A stretch of DNA of 64,000 bases, taken from positions 1,550,001 to 1,614,000 of the forward strand of contig NZ_JAUSYB010000001.1 of the NCBI RefSeq assembly GCF_030816505.1, read 5' to 3'. Position numbers and translations under genes: made by a program. Below are positions 33,697-41,985 of the stretch, one piece after another (the stretch's first letter is position 1; each line of letters opens with the position of its first letter). The notes below the pieces were generated by a model. The model searched no databases, was not told the DNA's origin, and saw only the letters and a program-made list of their open reading frames with translations. The DNA comes from Microbacterium sp. W4I20 (lineage in GTDB: Bacteria; Actinomycetota; Actinomycetes; Actinomycetales; Microbacteriaceae).

Positions 33697-34626
33697 ATGA
33701 ACCTCGAGCAACTCCGCGGGTTCGTCGAGGTCGCCCGGCTCGGCCACTTCACCCGCGCGTCCGAGCACCTGCACCTGGCGCAGCCCTCCCTGAGCCGGCA
33801 GATCTCGACGCTCGAGCGCGAACTGGGCGCGGAGCTGTTCCATCGCGCGCGCGGCCACATCGCCCTCACCGCCGCCGGTGAGACACTTCTTCCCCGCGCC
33901 CAGCGGATGCTCGCTGACGCCGAGGCCATACGCGAGGAGATGGACGAGCTGCGGGGCCTGCGACGCGGGCGCGTGCGCCTGGGCGCCCCTCCGACGCTGT
34001 GCATCAGTCTCGTGGCCGAAGCGATCAGCGTCTTCCACTCCGCGCACCCCGACGTCGACCTGCACCTGATCGAAAGCGGCTCGCGTCTGCTCGTCGATCA
34101 GCTCGCCGTCGGCGCCGTCGACATCGCGCTGATCACCGAGTCGGACGGGCCCCCGCCGTCAGGGTTCAGTCTCACTCGCACACCGTTGCTCACCGAGGAG
34201 CTCGTCGTCGTCTCTGCGGCGTCCCGGCCACCGGTGGCGGTGACGCCCGCGATCGGACTCGATCATCTCGCCACACTTCCGCTGATCGCCCTCGACGAGA
34301 CCTACGAGCTCCGCGCCACGACCGATGCCGCTTTCCGCTCCGTGGGGCTCACGCCGACGCTCGTGTTGGAGGGCGCCGAGATGGATGCCGTGCTGCGCTT
34401 CGTGGAGCGCGGGCTCGGGGTCGCCGTGGTGCCGGCGATGGTGCTGCTCGACCAACCCGCGTTGCGATCCGTGCGGCTGACACATCCGATGATGACCCGC
34501 ACCGTCAGCCTCGCGCACCGATCCGACGTCACCCCCGCCGTCGCGGTCGCCGCGATGCGCAGGGTTCTCGTGTCGACGGCCGCCGAGGTCGCGCGGCGCG
34601 ATCCGGCGATCACGAGCCTGCTTTAG
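33697..34626 (+). CDS. LysR-family transcriptional regulator
   Basis: 309 residues from the second of two close ATGs, because TAGCCT (33685-33690) is then exactly 6 bases upstream; starting at 33691 would add two residues. N-terminal helix-turn-helix MNLEQLRGFVEVARLGHFTR and HLHLAQPSLSRQISTLERELG. C-terminal effector domain contains VERGLGVAVVPAMVLLDQP. Probably controls the divergent flavoprotein gene. Confidence 0.9.
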   Translation: MNLEQLRGFVEVARLGHFTRASEHLHLAQPSLSRQISTLERELGAELFHRARGHIALTAAGETLLPRAQRMLADAEAIREEMDELRGLRRGRVRLGAPPTLCISLVAEAISVFHSAHPDVDLHLIESGSRLLVDQLAVGAVDIALITESDGPPPSGFSLTRTPLLTEELVVVSAASRPPVAVTPAIGLDHLATLPLIALDETYELRATTDAAFRSVGLTPTLVLEGAEMDAVLRFVERGLGVAVVPAMVLLDQPALRSVRLTHPMMTRTVSLAHRSDVTPAVAVAAMRRVLVSTAAEVARRDPAITSLL

Positions 34627-34669
34627 GCAGCTCTCAGGCTTCCGGTCGCGACACAACCCCCGGACAAAG

Positions 34670-34703
34670 CGAAACGCCCTCCGCCGAAGCGGAGGGCGTT
34701 TCG
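34670..34703 (-). terminator. Terminator with UUCG tetraloop
   Basis: A 15-bp stem (34670-34684 with 34689-34703). Read on the minus strand the loop is TTCG closed by C-G, an extra-stable tetraloop. It follows the tRNA gene on that strand and may also stop LysR transcripts. Confidence 0.85.
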
Positions 34704-34722
34704 TCACTGTCTCAACACAGTG

Positions 34723-34795
34723 TGCGCCCGAAGGGACTCGAACCCCTAACCTTCTGATCCGTAGTCAGATGCTCTATCCATTGAGCTACGGGCGC
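34723..34795 (-). tRNA. tRNA-Arg (anticodon ACG)
   Basis: 73 bases without an encoded CCA. The acceptor stem GCGCCCG pairs with CGGGCGC, the anticodon loop is CTACGGA (ACG) on a five-pair stem TCTGA/TCAGA, and the T-loop is GGTTCGAGTCC. A34 would be inosine in the mature tRNA. Confidence 0.96.
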
Positions 34796-34873
34796 ATGGC
34801 CCCCATGCGGAAAACCGCTCCTCGGGCCGACGATAAGCCTACAACAGTCCCGACGCGATTGCGAAACGAGGCC

Positions 34874-35458
34874 TCAGTCGTCGAGGGCCTCGGCCTTCGC
34901 CTGCTTCTTCTGCCGTTTGGACCGTGCGCGCTGCTCCGACGACAGGGCCTGGAGGTCGACCAGTCGCAGCGCTTGCATGCGCGCATCCCGCATGCGGCCG
35001 TAGTCCGGATCCTGGTCGGGACGCATCCCCTCGACACGCAGGCGGCGATCGAGATTGTGGCGCACATCGGACCACGCCGCCTCGCGCGCCTCCTCGACGA
35101 TGACGCTGAGACGCTCCCGGTCCTGCATGATCTCGCGCAGCCGCACACCGACCCCGGTGGACTGCTTGGCACGACGTCGCAGGTTGCGCACATCGCGGTC
35201 ACGGTAGTCGTGCGTGCCGGCCGGATCGGAGTGCCGGCCCCGCGCGCGCTTGCGGAGCGCGGTGACGTTCGCCGCGGCTTCTTCCGCCTCTTCCGCCATG
35301 GCACCGAGGGCCTCGCGGGCATCGGCGATGTACTTCTCGATGTCGAAAACGCCGCCTTCGGCGATGGTCCCCACGAGGATGTGGTTCTTCACGGCGAGGC
35401 GCGCGGCAGCTGTCGCGATCGCCACGCCTTCGGCGATGGCATCCGCTGTTCGTCCCAC
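34874..35458 (-). CDS. Hypothetical helical protein
   Basis: 194 residues from GTG 35458 with AGGAGG upstream. It begins TADAIAEGVAIATAAARLAV and continues with charged helices (EALGAMAEEAEEAAANVTAL, RDVRNLRRRAKQ) and a lysine/arginine-rich tail (ARSKRQKKQAKAEAL). No membrane segment or enzyme motif. It looks like a soluble coiled-coil protein. Confidence 0.75.
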   Translation of the reverse strand: MGRTADAIAEGVAIATAAARLAVKNHILVGTIAEGGVFDIEKYIADAREALGAMAEEAEEAAANVTALRKRARGRHSDPAGTHDYRDRDVRNLRRRAKQSTGVGVRLREIMQDRERLSVIVEEAREAAWSDVRHNLDRRLRVEGMRPDQDPDYGRMRDARMQALRLVDLQALSSEQRARSKRQKKQAKAEALDD

Positions 35459-35592
35459 CGCGACCTCCTCTCTTCGAGCGTACCGGTATCACTCCGACGC
35501 GGTGTCGGTCAGAATGGGTTCCGCATCAGGTTCCCGCACCCATCCGACATTCGTCCGGCGCTCGTCCCGACCGCGCCCCGCAGGAGGCCGCA

Positions 35593-36432
35593 GTGAAGCA
35601 TCTCGATCTCGTCGGCAGCACCACCGTGATCACGGGCGCAGCGAACGGGATGGGCGCGGAGATCGCCCGACTGCTGGCCGCGCGCGGCGTGCACCTGGCA
35701 CTCATCGATCACGACGCCTCCGCGTTGGCGGCCATCGCCGAGACCCTGAGCGGCGCGACCGTGACGACGCACGTGATCGACCTCCGCGACGACGATGCGG
35801 TCTTCGCCGGCGTCGCCGAGATCACGGCTGCGCACCCGCGGATCAACGCCCTGATCACCTGCGCGGGATCGTCGATGCTGGGCAACCTCGACCAGCTCAC
35901 GATGGAGGAGATGCGCTGGCTCACCGACGTCAACCTCTGGGGCACGGTCTCGGTCACCAAGGCACTCCTGCCGGCGCTGCGCTCCGCACCCGCGGCGCAC
36001 ATCACGCACCTCGCCAGCGTCTATGCGATGGCAGCGCCCGCCGGGCGGATCCCCTACGCGATGAGCAAGTTCGCCGTGCGCGCGTTCTCCGAAGCGCTGC
36101 GGCACGAGCTCGAGGGCAGCACCGTGACGGTCGGCGCCGTGTATCCCGCGGGGGTGCGCACGGGCATCATCCTGCACGGCCGGTACGCGGCCGCGATCGA
36201 TCCCGATGTCGCGGCGCGCGCCGCGGCCGCTCAGGCGCAGATGTATCACACGGAACCATCGGATGCCGCGGCCCGCATCATCCGCGCGACAGAGCGTCGC
36301 GCAGCGCGGACCATGGTCGGACGTGAGGCACGACTGATCGACGTCCTGGTGCGCGCGGCACCGTCGCACTACTGGCGGGTGATGCGGCGGCCGCTCCGCA
36401 AGGCGGTCGACACGACCACGCCCGTCGCCTGA
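35593..36432 (+). CDS. Short-chain dehydrogenase/reductase
   Basis: 279 residues of classical SDR. Cofactor motif TGAANGMG (14-21), NAG-like motif LITCAGSS, catalytic Ser142, Tyr155 and Lys159 (PYAMSK), and VYPAGVRTG after the active site. The C-terminal extension (SHYWRVMRRPLRKAV) is basic. GGAGGCCGCA precedes the start. Substrate unknown. Confidence 0.9.
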   Translation: MKHLDLVGSTTVITGAANGMGAEIARLLAARGVHLALIDHDASALAAIAETLSGATVTTHVIDLRDDDAVFAGVAEITAAHPRINALITCAGSSMLGNLDQLTMEEMRWLTDVNLWGTVSVTKALLPALRSAPAAHITHLASVYAMAAPAGRIPYAMSKFAVRAFSEALRHELEGSTVTVGAVYPAGVRTGIILHGRYAAAIDPDVAARAAAAQAQMYHTEPSDAAARIIRATERRAARTMVGREARLIDVLVRAAPSHYWRVMRRPLRKAVDTTTPVA

Positions 36433-36442
36433 AAAACGATTC

Positions 36443-37306
36443 TCAGCGGACAGCGCCGACCCAGATGCCGGATGCCCAGGCCTGCTGATCGCCGTTGCAG
36501 CCCACTGAACCCGCATACCCCCGGACCACGGCCATGCAGTTCGCGAGGAACTCCGGGTCGCCCCCGAAGAGCGAGCCGTATGCCGACGACGAGTTCAGCG
36601 CTCCCCACACCCGGAATTGGTGGATATGGGCGAGTTCGTGCGCCATGGCCCAGTTGAGGCGTCCTTCACTCCAGTTCGCGATGTCGGCCCGGTACTTGAT
36701 GTAGCCGTTGCTGTTGGCGCACGCGGGAGCATTGCCGCCGGCGCAGGACGACGACTCGTACAGCCCCACGCCTCCGCCGCCGACGCGATCGAGCGCCGCA
36801 CGGACCCTGGCGTAGCCGTCGGGTCCACTCGTCGTCCACACGGGTCCGCCGGGACCCGCGCTCTGCGCGGCCTGCCAGTCGGAGACCTCACCCGTGAGCT
36901 TCGCCGTCAGGGCGTGGACGGTCGCCGTCGCGGCCGTCACCGTGTCGGGATCGACCTTCTCGGCGACGACCGTCTGCTGAGCGGACAGCGCCGACGCGCG
37001 ATGGGTGTCGGTGTCGACCTTGCCCTCGGCGCGCTCGATCGCTGTGCGCAACGCCTTGATCTCGGTGACGAACGCCGGCCGCACCTCGAGCACGGCGGCG
37101 CGGTCGGCCGTGTCGCGCTCCGCCCGCTCCACCGATCCTTCGAGGTAGTCGGTCCGCTGCGCCGCCGAGCGCGCCTGTGCAGCCAGCGCGGTGAGCTCGA
37201 CGACCGCATCGGTGCGCTGGTGCTCGAGTGCGTCCGCGCGGGCGACCATTCCGGCCGAGAGCAGGATCGCGGCGGCGACGGTGACCGAGAGCACCCGACG
37301 GATCAT
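36443..37306 (-). CDS. Secreted protein with HExxH motif, possible metallopeptidase
   Basis: 287 residues. A signal peptide (MIRRVLSVTVAAAILLSAGM) is followed by a long helical, probably coiled-coil region (about residues 25-130), then a compact C-terminal domain with MAHELAHIHQF. The paired histidines and glutamate are the zinc-peptidase signature; several cysteines (SSCAGGNAPACAN, CMAVV, GCNGD) suggest disulphides. The start overlaps the stop of the upstream small gene (ATGA), so both are made together. Confidence 0.78.
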   Translation of the reverse strand: MIRRVLSVTVAAAILLSAGMVARADALEHQRTDAVVELTALAAQARSAAQRTDYLEGSVERAERDTADRAAVLEVRPAFVTEIKALRTAIERAEGKVDTDTHRASALSAQQTVVAEKVDPDTVTAATATVHALTAKLTGEVSDWQAAQSAGPGGPVWTTSGPDGYARVRAALDRVGGGGVGLYESSSCAGGNAPACANSNGYIKYRADIANWSEGRLNWAMAHELAHIHQFRVWGALNSSSAYGSLFGGDPEFLANCMAVVRGYAGSVGCNGDQQAWASGIWVGAVR

Positions 37307-37548
37307 TTCAGGAATCCGGTCGTGTCGGCGAGCTTCGCATCCTGCTCCGCGATCTGGGACCGGAGTGCCGTGAGCTTCTCGGCCAGCTCGAGATTGGCGC
37401 CCTGCGTGGCGTCGAGCTGCTCCTGGACCTGCGCGATCTGGGCTCTGACGGCTGCGACCGCCGACGCACGTTCCTGATCTGCGACCACCACGAGCGCGAG
37501 GCCGCCGACCAGCAGCAGGCTTCCCGCGATGACAGCAAGACGGCGCAT
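37303..37548 (-). CDS. Small single-pass membrane protein with coiled coil
   Basis: 81 residues. The N-terminal membrane segment LAVIAGSLLLVGGLALVVVA is followed by a glutamine/glutamate-rich coiled coil (AQIAQVQEQLDATQGANLEL). GGAG precedes the ATG. Translationally coupled to the HExxH protein, whose N-terminal region is also coiled coil, so the two may pair at the membrane. Confidence 0.75.
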   Translation of the reverse strand: MRRLAVIAGSLLLVGGLALVVVADQERASAVAAVRAQIAQVQEQLDATQGANLELAEKLTALRSQIAEQDAKLADTTGFLK

Positions 37549-37641
37549 CTCGCTCCCCAGAACACACTCGACAGTGCCGGAACCGCTCCGGTGTGCCCAA
37601 TATACAGGCGGCCGCTCCCACGCCGGTGAGGCGGGATGAGG

Positions 37642-38301
37642 TCAGATCGCGATGTCGCTGCTCGCCAGACGCAGCTCGGCGGCCGCCTGGCCGGTGGCGA
37701 GATGCTCGGGCACGATCCGGCGCAGCGCCTCCGTGTCCCTCGCCGCGATGGCCTCGAAGATCACTCGGTGCTCCTCCGCCATCGCGAGCAGGTCGTCGTG
37801 CTGCCCGAAGAGCCAGCGCAACCGGGTGGCGAACACGTCGATCAGCTCGCACAGCATCTCGTTGCCGGCCAGCTTCGCGGCGACCTCGTGGAACTCGCCG
37901 GCCGCCGACCTCGCACCATCGGCATCACCGGCCTGTGCCGCTGCCCGCTCGCGCTCGTAGACCTCGCGCAGGCGGGCGAGTCCGGTCTCATCGTGCCGCT
38001 CGGCGGCGAAGACGAAGATCAAAGTCTCCATCGATTCGCGCACTTCGGCGAAGTCCCGGATGTCACGGTGTGTGAACTCGCGGACCACGGCCCAGCTGCG
38101 CGGACGAGCGATCACGACGCCCTCGGCGACGAGCGTGCGGATGGCCTCGCGCACCGGAAGACGAGAAACGTTCAGTTCCGCGGCGATGTCGCGCTCGACG
38201 AGCCGGGACCCGGGCACGCGCCGGCCCAGCACGATGTCGTCGCGCAGAACGCGCGTCACCCTCACCGACTCGAGTTCGCCGGTAGCCCCCGCCCCCGTCA
38301 T
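37642..38301 (-). CDS. GntR-family regulator with FCD domain
   Basis: 219 residues. Winged helix VTRVLRDDIVLGRRVPGSRL, ELNVSRLPVREAIRTLVAEG. The helical FCD domain contains the metal-ligand pattern (EFHEVAAKLAGN, EHRVIFEAIAARD, PEHLATG). Presumably acts at the ACCAA-GT-TTGGT site upstream and thus on itself. Target metabolic genes are not adjacent. Confidence 0.9.
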   Translation of the reverse strand: MTGAGATGELESVRVTRVLRDDIVLGRRVPGSRLVERDIAAELNVSRLPVREAIRTLVAEGVVIARPRSWAVVREFTHRDIRDFAEVRESMETLIFVFAAERHDETGLARLREVYERERAAAQAGDADGARSAAGEFHEVAAKLAGNEMLCELIDVFATRLRWLFGQHDDLLAMAEEHRVIFEAIAARDTEALRRIVPEHLATGQAAAELRLASSDIAI

Positions 38302-38331
38302 GCCCGCATTCTCTCACCTGAGCGACCGTTC

Positions 38332-38343
38332 ACCAAGTTTGGT
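38332..38343. promoter_or_regulatory. Candidate GntR operator
   Basis: ACCAAGTTTGGT is a 5-2-5 perfect inverted repeat, the form typical of FadR-subfamily operators, 31 bases upstream of the GntR start. Confidence 0.6.
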
Positions 38344-38377
38344 ATCCCAATCGCTCGGTCGGCGTGCGCACAGGGAA

Positions 38378-38407
38378 GGAGAGCGGATGCCGCGGCATCC
38401 GCTCTCC
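38378..38407. terminator. Terminator after the F420-reductase-like gene
   Basis: A 30-base perfect palindrome (15+15) located 18 bases downstream of the stop at 38425 on the minus strand. Confidence 0.7.
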
Positions 38408-38424
38408 GTCATGAGGTCAGTGGC

Positions 38425-39066
38425 TCAGGGCAGGCGGTTCGCGATCGCGAGGTTCGCGGTGAGCTCCTCGGCGTTCTGCCGCGCGACGTAGGCCGGGCGG
38501 TCGCGCTCGACTCGCCAGGACTCGCTGAGCGGGCCGACGTTCACGGTGTCGAATCCGGCCTCGTCGTAGAAGCGGGTGGCGAACTCGACGGCCTCTGCGT
38601 CGTCGCCGGCCGTGGCGAGTGCGCGGCGGTCCGGTGCGCCAGCCGGCTTGCCGTCGGTCGTGATGTCCTTGGCGAGGATGTGATTGAAGGCCTTCGCGAT
38701 CTTCGAGTTCGGCAGCTTCTGCTGCAGCAGCTCCGAGGTCGTGGTCTCCCCCTTGTCGAGGGCCTCGATGCGCCCGTCGCGCTCGAAGTAGTAGTTGTTG
38801 GTGTCGAGCACGATCTTGCCGGCGAGCTGCTCGACGGGAAGGCTGTCGATCGCGTGCAGCGGCACCGTCACGACCACGGCGTCGCCCGCGGCGGCGGCAT
38901 CCGCTGCGGTGGCGGCCTTCGCCTGCGGGCCGAGCTCGGCGACCAAGTCTACGAGCGTCTCCGGCCCGCGCGAGTTCGCGATCACCACGTCGTAGCCGTT
39001 CGCCACCGCCACGCGAGCGACCTGGCTGCCGATGTGTCCTGCTCCGATGATTCCGAGAGTTGTCAT
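38425..39066 (-). CDS. NAD(P)-binding oxidoreductase, F420-dependent NADP reductase-like
   Basis: 213 residues. N-terminal Rossmann fold LGIIGAGHIGSQVARVAVANG, then VVVTVPLHAIDSLP and VLDTNNYYFERDG. The family transfers hydride between NADPH and F420 or reduces related substrates; a specific substrate cannot be assigned. Confidence 0.85.
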   Translation of the reverse strand: MTTLGIIGAGHIGSQVARVAVANGYDVVIANSRGPETLVDLVAELGPQAKAATAADAAAAGDAVVVTVPLHAIDSLPVEQLAGKIVLDTNNYYFERDGRIEALDKGETTTSELLQQKLPNSKIAKAFNHILAKDITTDGKPAGAPDRRALATAGDDAEAVEFATRFYDEAGFDTVNVGPLSESWRVERDRPAYVARQNAEELTANLAIANRLP

Positions 39067-39124
39067 GTTCGGCCCAACGTCTGTGCGGCAGCACTATTCC
39101 CCGCGTGACGGCGGATGACCGCCG

Positions 39125-40066
39125 TCACAGGTCGAGGAGCAGGGTCTCCTCCACTCGGCGGTACCCGAGCTGTTCGTAGAGGTCTACCGCGGCCGTGTTG
39201 AAGCCGAAGACGTGCAACCCGATGGATTCGGCGCCGAGCCGGCGGGCTTCGCGCTCGGCCGCGCGCATGAGCTCGCGCCCGTACCCCTTGCGCCGCTGGT
39301 CGGCGGCGACCTCGATGTCGAGGATGAACACGTGCGGCCGGCCGTCTCGAGTCCGCATGCCGAACCAGAGGATGCCGACCTCGACGCCGGCGACGGTCGC
39401 GGTGAACAGCTCCTGGCCCTCGGTCCGCAACCCCTCGGGCAGCTCGAGCATCATCTGCCGGTGGGACTCCGCTGCCGCTTCCTCGGGGGTGTAACGGCCC
39501 GAGGCCACCAGGTCCTGCGCGAAGCCGGCCTCGGACGCCTCGGCGAACCGGGGGTAGCGCTCCGGCATCATCGGAGCCACGACGACGTGCGCGGCGACCT
39601 CGCGCGGGGGCAGCGGTTCGAGGACCATCTGGATCGATGCGAGCACGAAGCCGTGTCCGTCGACGAGAGCGCGACCGGCGGCATCCTGCGGGAAGAGGGG
39701 GACGCCGATCTTCGTGGCTCCCAGGTCGGCGGCGTGCGCCAGGATGCCGGTGAAGAGCTCGTCGCTCCGAGGCTGGACGGCCTCGAGCGTCATGTCGAGG
39801 TCGACGAGGAACACCCGCTGATCGCGGAGGACGAGCCAGACGGTGCCGAGCTCGCCTTCGGCCTCATCGACGACGCAGAGGATGCGAGTCGAGGGTGTCG
39901 CGAGTCCGTCGACGAGCACGTCTCCGAACAGTTTGTCCGCATAGGCGACCGCGTCGTCACCGACCCGCATCCCCGCCGACTGATTGCCATCGATCATGCG
40001 TTGCCTGGCGGCGGTTCGCCAGTCGTCGAACCGGTCGGCCGGCAGAGGCGTCAGTTGCAGGGCCAT
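39125..40066 (-). CDS. GNAT-family acetyltransferase with two domains
   Basis: 313 residues from ATG 40066 (TGGAG upstream), 15 bases after the sufU stop. The C-terminal domain has a full acetyl-CoA motif (IEVAADQRRKGYGRELM) followed by FNTAAVDLYEQLGYRRVEE; the N-terminal half is a degenerate GNAT-like region. Its place behind sufS-sufU may only reflect cotranscription. Confidence 0.86.
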   Translation of the reverse strand: MALQLTPLPADRFDDWRTAARQRMIDGNQSAGMRVGDDAVAYADKLFGDVLVDGLATPSTRILCVVDEAEGELGTVWLVLRDQRVFLVDLDMTLEAVQPRSDELFTGILAHAADLGATKIGVPLFPQDAAGRALVDGHGFVLASIQMVLEPLPPREVAAHVVVAPMMPERYPRFAEASEAGFAQDLVASGRYTPEEAAAESHRQMMLELPEGLRTEGQELFTATVAGVEVGILWFGMRTRDGRPHVFILDIEVAADQRRKGYGRELMRAAEREARRLGAESIGLHVFGFNTAAVDLYEQLGYRRVEETLLLDL

Positions 40067-40080
40067 CGCTCCATCCGGCC

Positions 40081-40515
40081 TCAGCCTCGCGCCAGAGCAT
40101 CCTCTGCCGCGACCCAGGCGAGCATCGCGCACTTGACCCGCGCGACGTACTTCGACACTCCGCCGAGCGCCGCGGCATCGCCGAGGAGCTCCTCGTCGGG
40201 CTCGATCTTTCCGCGCGAGCGCATCGCCTCGCGGAACGCGGCGATCCGGATCTCGAGATCGGCCTGCGAGAGACCCTCGGCGAGTTCGGCGAGCAACGAA
40301 GCCGAGGCCTGCGAGATCGCGCATCCGTGCCCCTCCCAGGCGATCGCCTCGATCGAGCCGTCGTCGGTACGGTGCACCTGGAGGGTGACCTCGTCGCCGC
40401 AGGTCGGGTTGACCTGGTGCGACTGGGCCGCGATCTCTTCGCGCAGCCCGTAGCCGTGCGGCGTGCGGGAGTGGTCGAGGATCAGCTCCTGATACAGGTT
40501 CTGCAGGTCGCTCAT
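40081..40515 (-). CDS. sufU: Fe-S cluster assembly sulphur acceptor SufU
   Basis: 144 residues with the three conserved cysteines in NPTCGDEV, GHGCAIS and RVKCAML and the family's zinc-site aspartate. Accepts persulphide from SufS. Start overlaps the sufS stop by ATGA. Confidence 0.94.
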   Translation of the reverse strand: MSDLQNLYQELILDHSRTPHGYGLREEIAAQSHQVNPTCGDEVTLQVHRTDDGSIEAIAWEGHGCAISQASASLLAELAEGLSQADLEIRIAAFREAMRSRGKIEPDEELLGDAAALGGVSKYVARVKCAMLAWVAAEDALARG

Positions 40516-41822
40516 GCGCCCCTCCGGAAGAAGTCGATCGCTCCGGCGACGCCCTCGATCACGGCGTCCACCTCGGCATCCGTCGTGTAGAGATAGGTGC
40601 TCGCCCGGGTCGACGAGGTGACACCGAGGCGCCGGTGCAGCGGCTGGGCGCAGTGGTGCCCGACGCGCACCGCGATGCCGAGGTCGTCGAGGAACTGGCC
40701 GAGGTCGTGGGAATGGATGCCGGTCACGTCGAAGCTCGCGAGTCCGACGCGCGGCAGATCGATGCCGGCGCCGAGCACGCGCACGCCCTCGATCGCGGTG
40801 AGCCCGTCGACGAGGCGCCGGCCGAAGGCCGCCTCGTGCGCGGCGATGCGCGGCATCCCCACGGCGGTCAGATAGTCGACGGCTGCGGCGAGCGCAATCA
40901 CCTGCGACACCCGCTGGGTGCCCGCCTCGAAGCGCTGCGGCGGCGGGAGGTATTCGGCGGCGGTGGTCGTGACGGTCGTGATCATCGACCCACCGGTCAG
41001 GAACGGGGGCATGACCTCGAGCAGCGCGCGTCGGCCGTAGAGGGCGCCGATGCCGGTCGGGCCGAGCATCTTGTGGCCTGACAGCACGGCGAAGTCGACG
41101 TCGAGCGCGCGGACGTCGAGCGGGAGGTGCGGCGCCGACTGGCAGGCGTCGAGCAGGGTGAGCGCGCCGACCTGGCGGGCCAGCGCGACGAGCCGGTCGA
41201 CCGGGTTGATGACCCCGAGCACGTTCGAGACGTGGGTGAAGGCCACGAGCTTGGTGCGCGCGCCGATGAGGTCGGCCGCGACATCGAGCCGAAGGGCACC
41301 GTCGTCGTCGAGGGGGATCACGCGAAGGGTGGCGCCGGTGCGCGCGGCCAGCTCCTGCCACGGGATGAGGTTGGCGTGGTGCTCCATCTCGGTCGTGACG
41401 ATCTCGTCGCCTTCGCGCAGCCGGAGCTGCTCCGCCGCCGCTCCCCCGCGTCCGACGGAGGCATTCGACAGCGCGTACGCCACGAGGTTGATCGCCTCGG
41501 TGGCGTTCGACGTCCAGACGATCTCGTCGTCGTCGTCGGCGCCGACGAATCGGGCGAGCGTGCCGCGCGCGTCCTCGAAGAGCTCGGTCGCCTCGGCGGC
41601 GAGCGTGTGCGCGCCGCGGTGCACGGCCGAGTTCATGGTGGTCGCGAACTCGCGCTCCGCATCGAGCACGGCGAACGGTCGCTGCGACGTGGCGCCGGAG
41701 TCGAGATAGGTGAGCGGATGCCCGTGCACCTGCGTCTGCAGAATCGGGAAGTCCTCGCGGAGGCGCTCCACCTCGGCGTCGCTCAGCGGGGCGATCACGT
41801 CGGCAGCCGGAGAAATGCTCAT
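40512..41822 (-). CDS. sufS: Cysteine desulphurase SufS
   Basis: 436 residues, class V aminotransferase fold. PLP lysine 251 (LSGHKMLGPTG), catalytic Cys391 (VGHHCAQP), histidine EMEHHANL and DACQSAPH. Releases sulphur from cysteine as persulphide for SufU. It is separate from any sufBCD genes in this window and divergent from the ECF41 sigma factor. Confidence 0.94.
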   Translation of the reverse strand: MSISPAADVIAPLSDAEVERLREDFPILQTQVHGHPLTYLDSGATSQRPFAVLDAEREFATTMNSAVHRGAHTLAAEATELFEDARGTLARFVGADDDDEIVWTSNATEAINLVAYALSNASVGRGGAAAEQLRLREGDEIVTTEMEHHANLIPWQELAARTGATLRVIPLDDDGALRLDVAADLIGARTKLVAFTHVSNVLGVINPVDRLVALARQVGALTLLDACQSAPHLPLDVRALDVDFAVLSGHKMLGPTGIGALYGRRALLEVMPPFLTGGSMITTVTTTAAEYLPPPQRFEAGTQRVSQVIALAAAVDYLTAVGMPRIAAHEAAFGRRLVDGLTAIEGVRVLGAGIDLPRVGLASFDVTGIHSHDLGQFLDDLGIAVRVGHHCAQPLHRRLGVTSSTRASTYLYTTDAEVDAVIEGVAGAIDFFRRGA

Positions 41823-41859
41823 CGTTCCAGTTTCTCATCTGCGGCCGGATGTCGGGCGG

Positions 41860-41886
41860 TGTCACACATCGGGACGGGGCGCGGTC
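41860..41886 (+). promoter_or_regulatory. ECF41-type promoter, copy 1 (distal, sigma gene)
   Basis: TGTCACA (41860-41866), exactly 16 bases, GGTC (41883-41886). Resembles the ECF41 target promoter TGTCACA-n16-CGTC known from the family. Confidence 0.75.
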
Positions 41887-41894
41887 ACAGCTGG

Positions 41895-41921
41895 TGTCAC
41901 ATCGGCGACCGCTGCCCGGTC
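41895..41921 (+). promoter_or_regulatory. ECF41-type promoter, copy 2 (proximal, sigma gene)
   Basis: TGTCACA (41895-41901), exactly 16 bases, GGTC (41918-41921), about 64 bases before the sigma factor start. A tandem duplicate of copy 1, indicating autoregulation. Confidence 0.8.
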
Positions 41922-41985
41922 GTGGCTGACGAACCCGTGCGCCTGCGAGGGCGGGCGTACGCTGACCGGGAAAGGGTGGAGCCGC

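Noticed and set aside
34670..34795. tRNA gene as an integration site for a mobile element
   Set aside because: No integrase gene or direct repeat of the tRNA 3' end was found nearby; the flanking genes look like ordinary chromosome.
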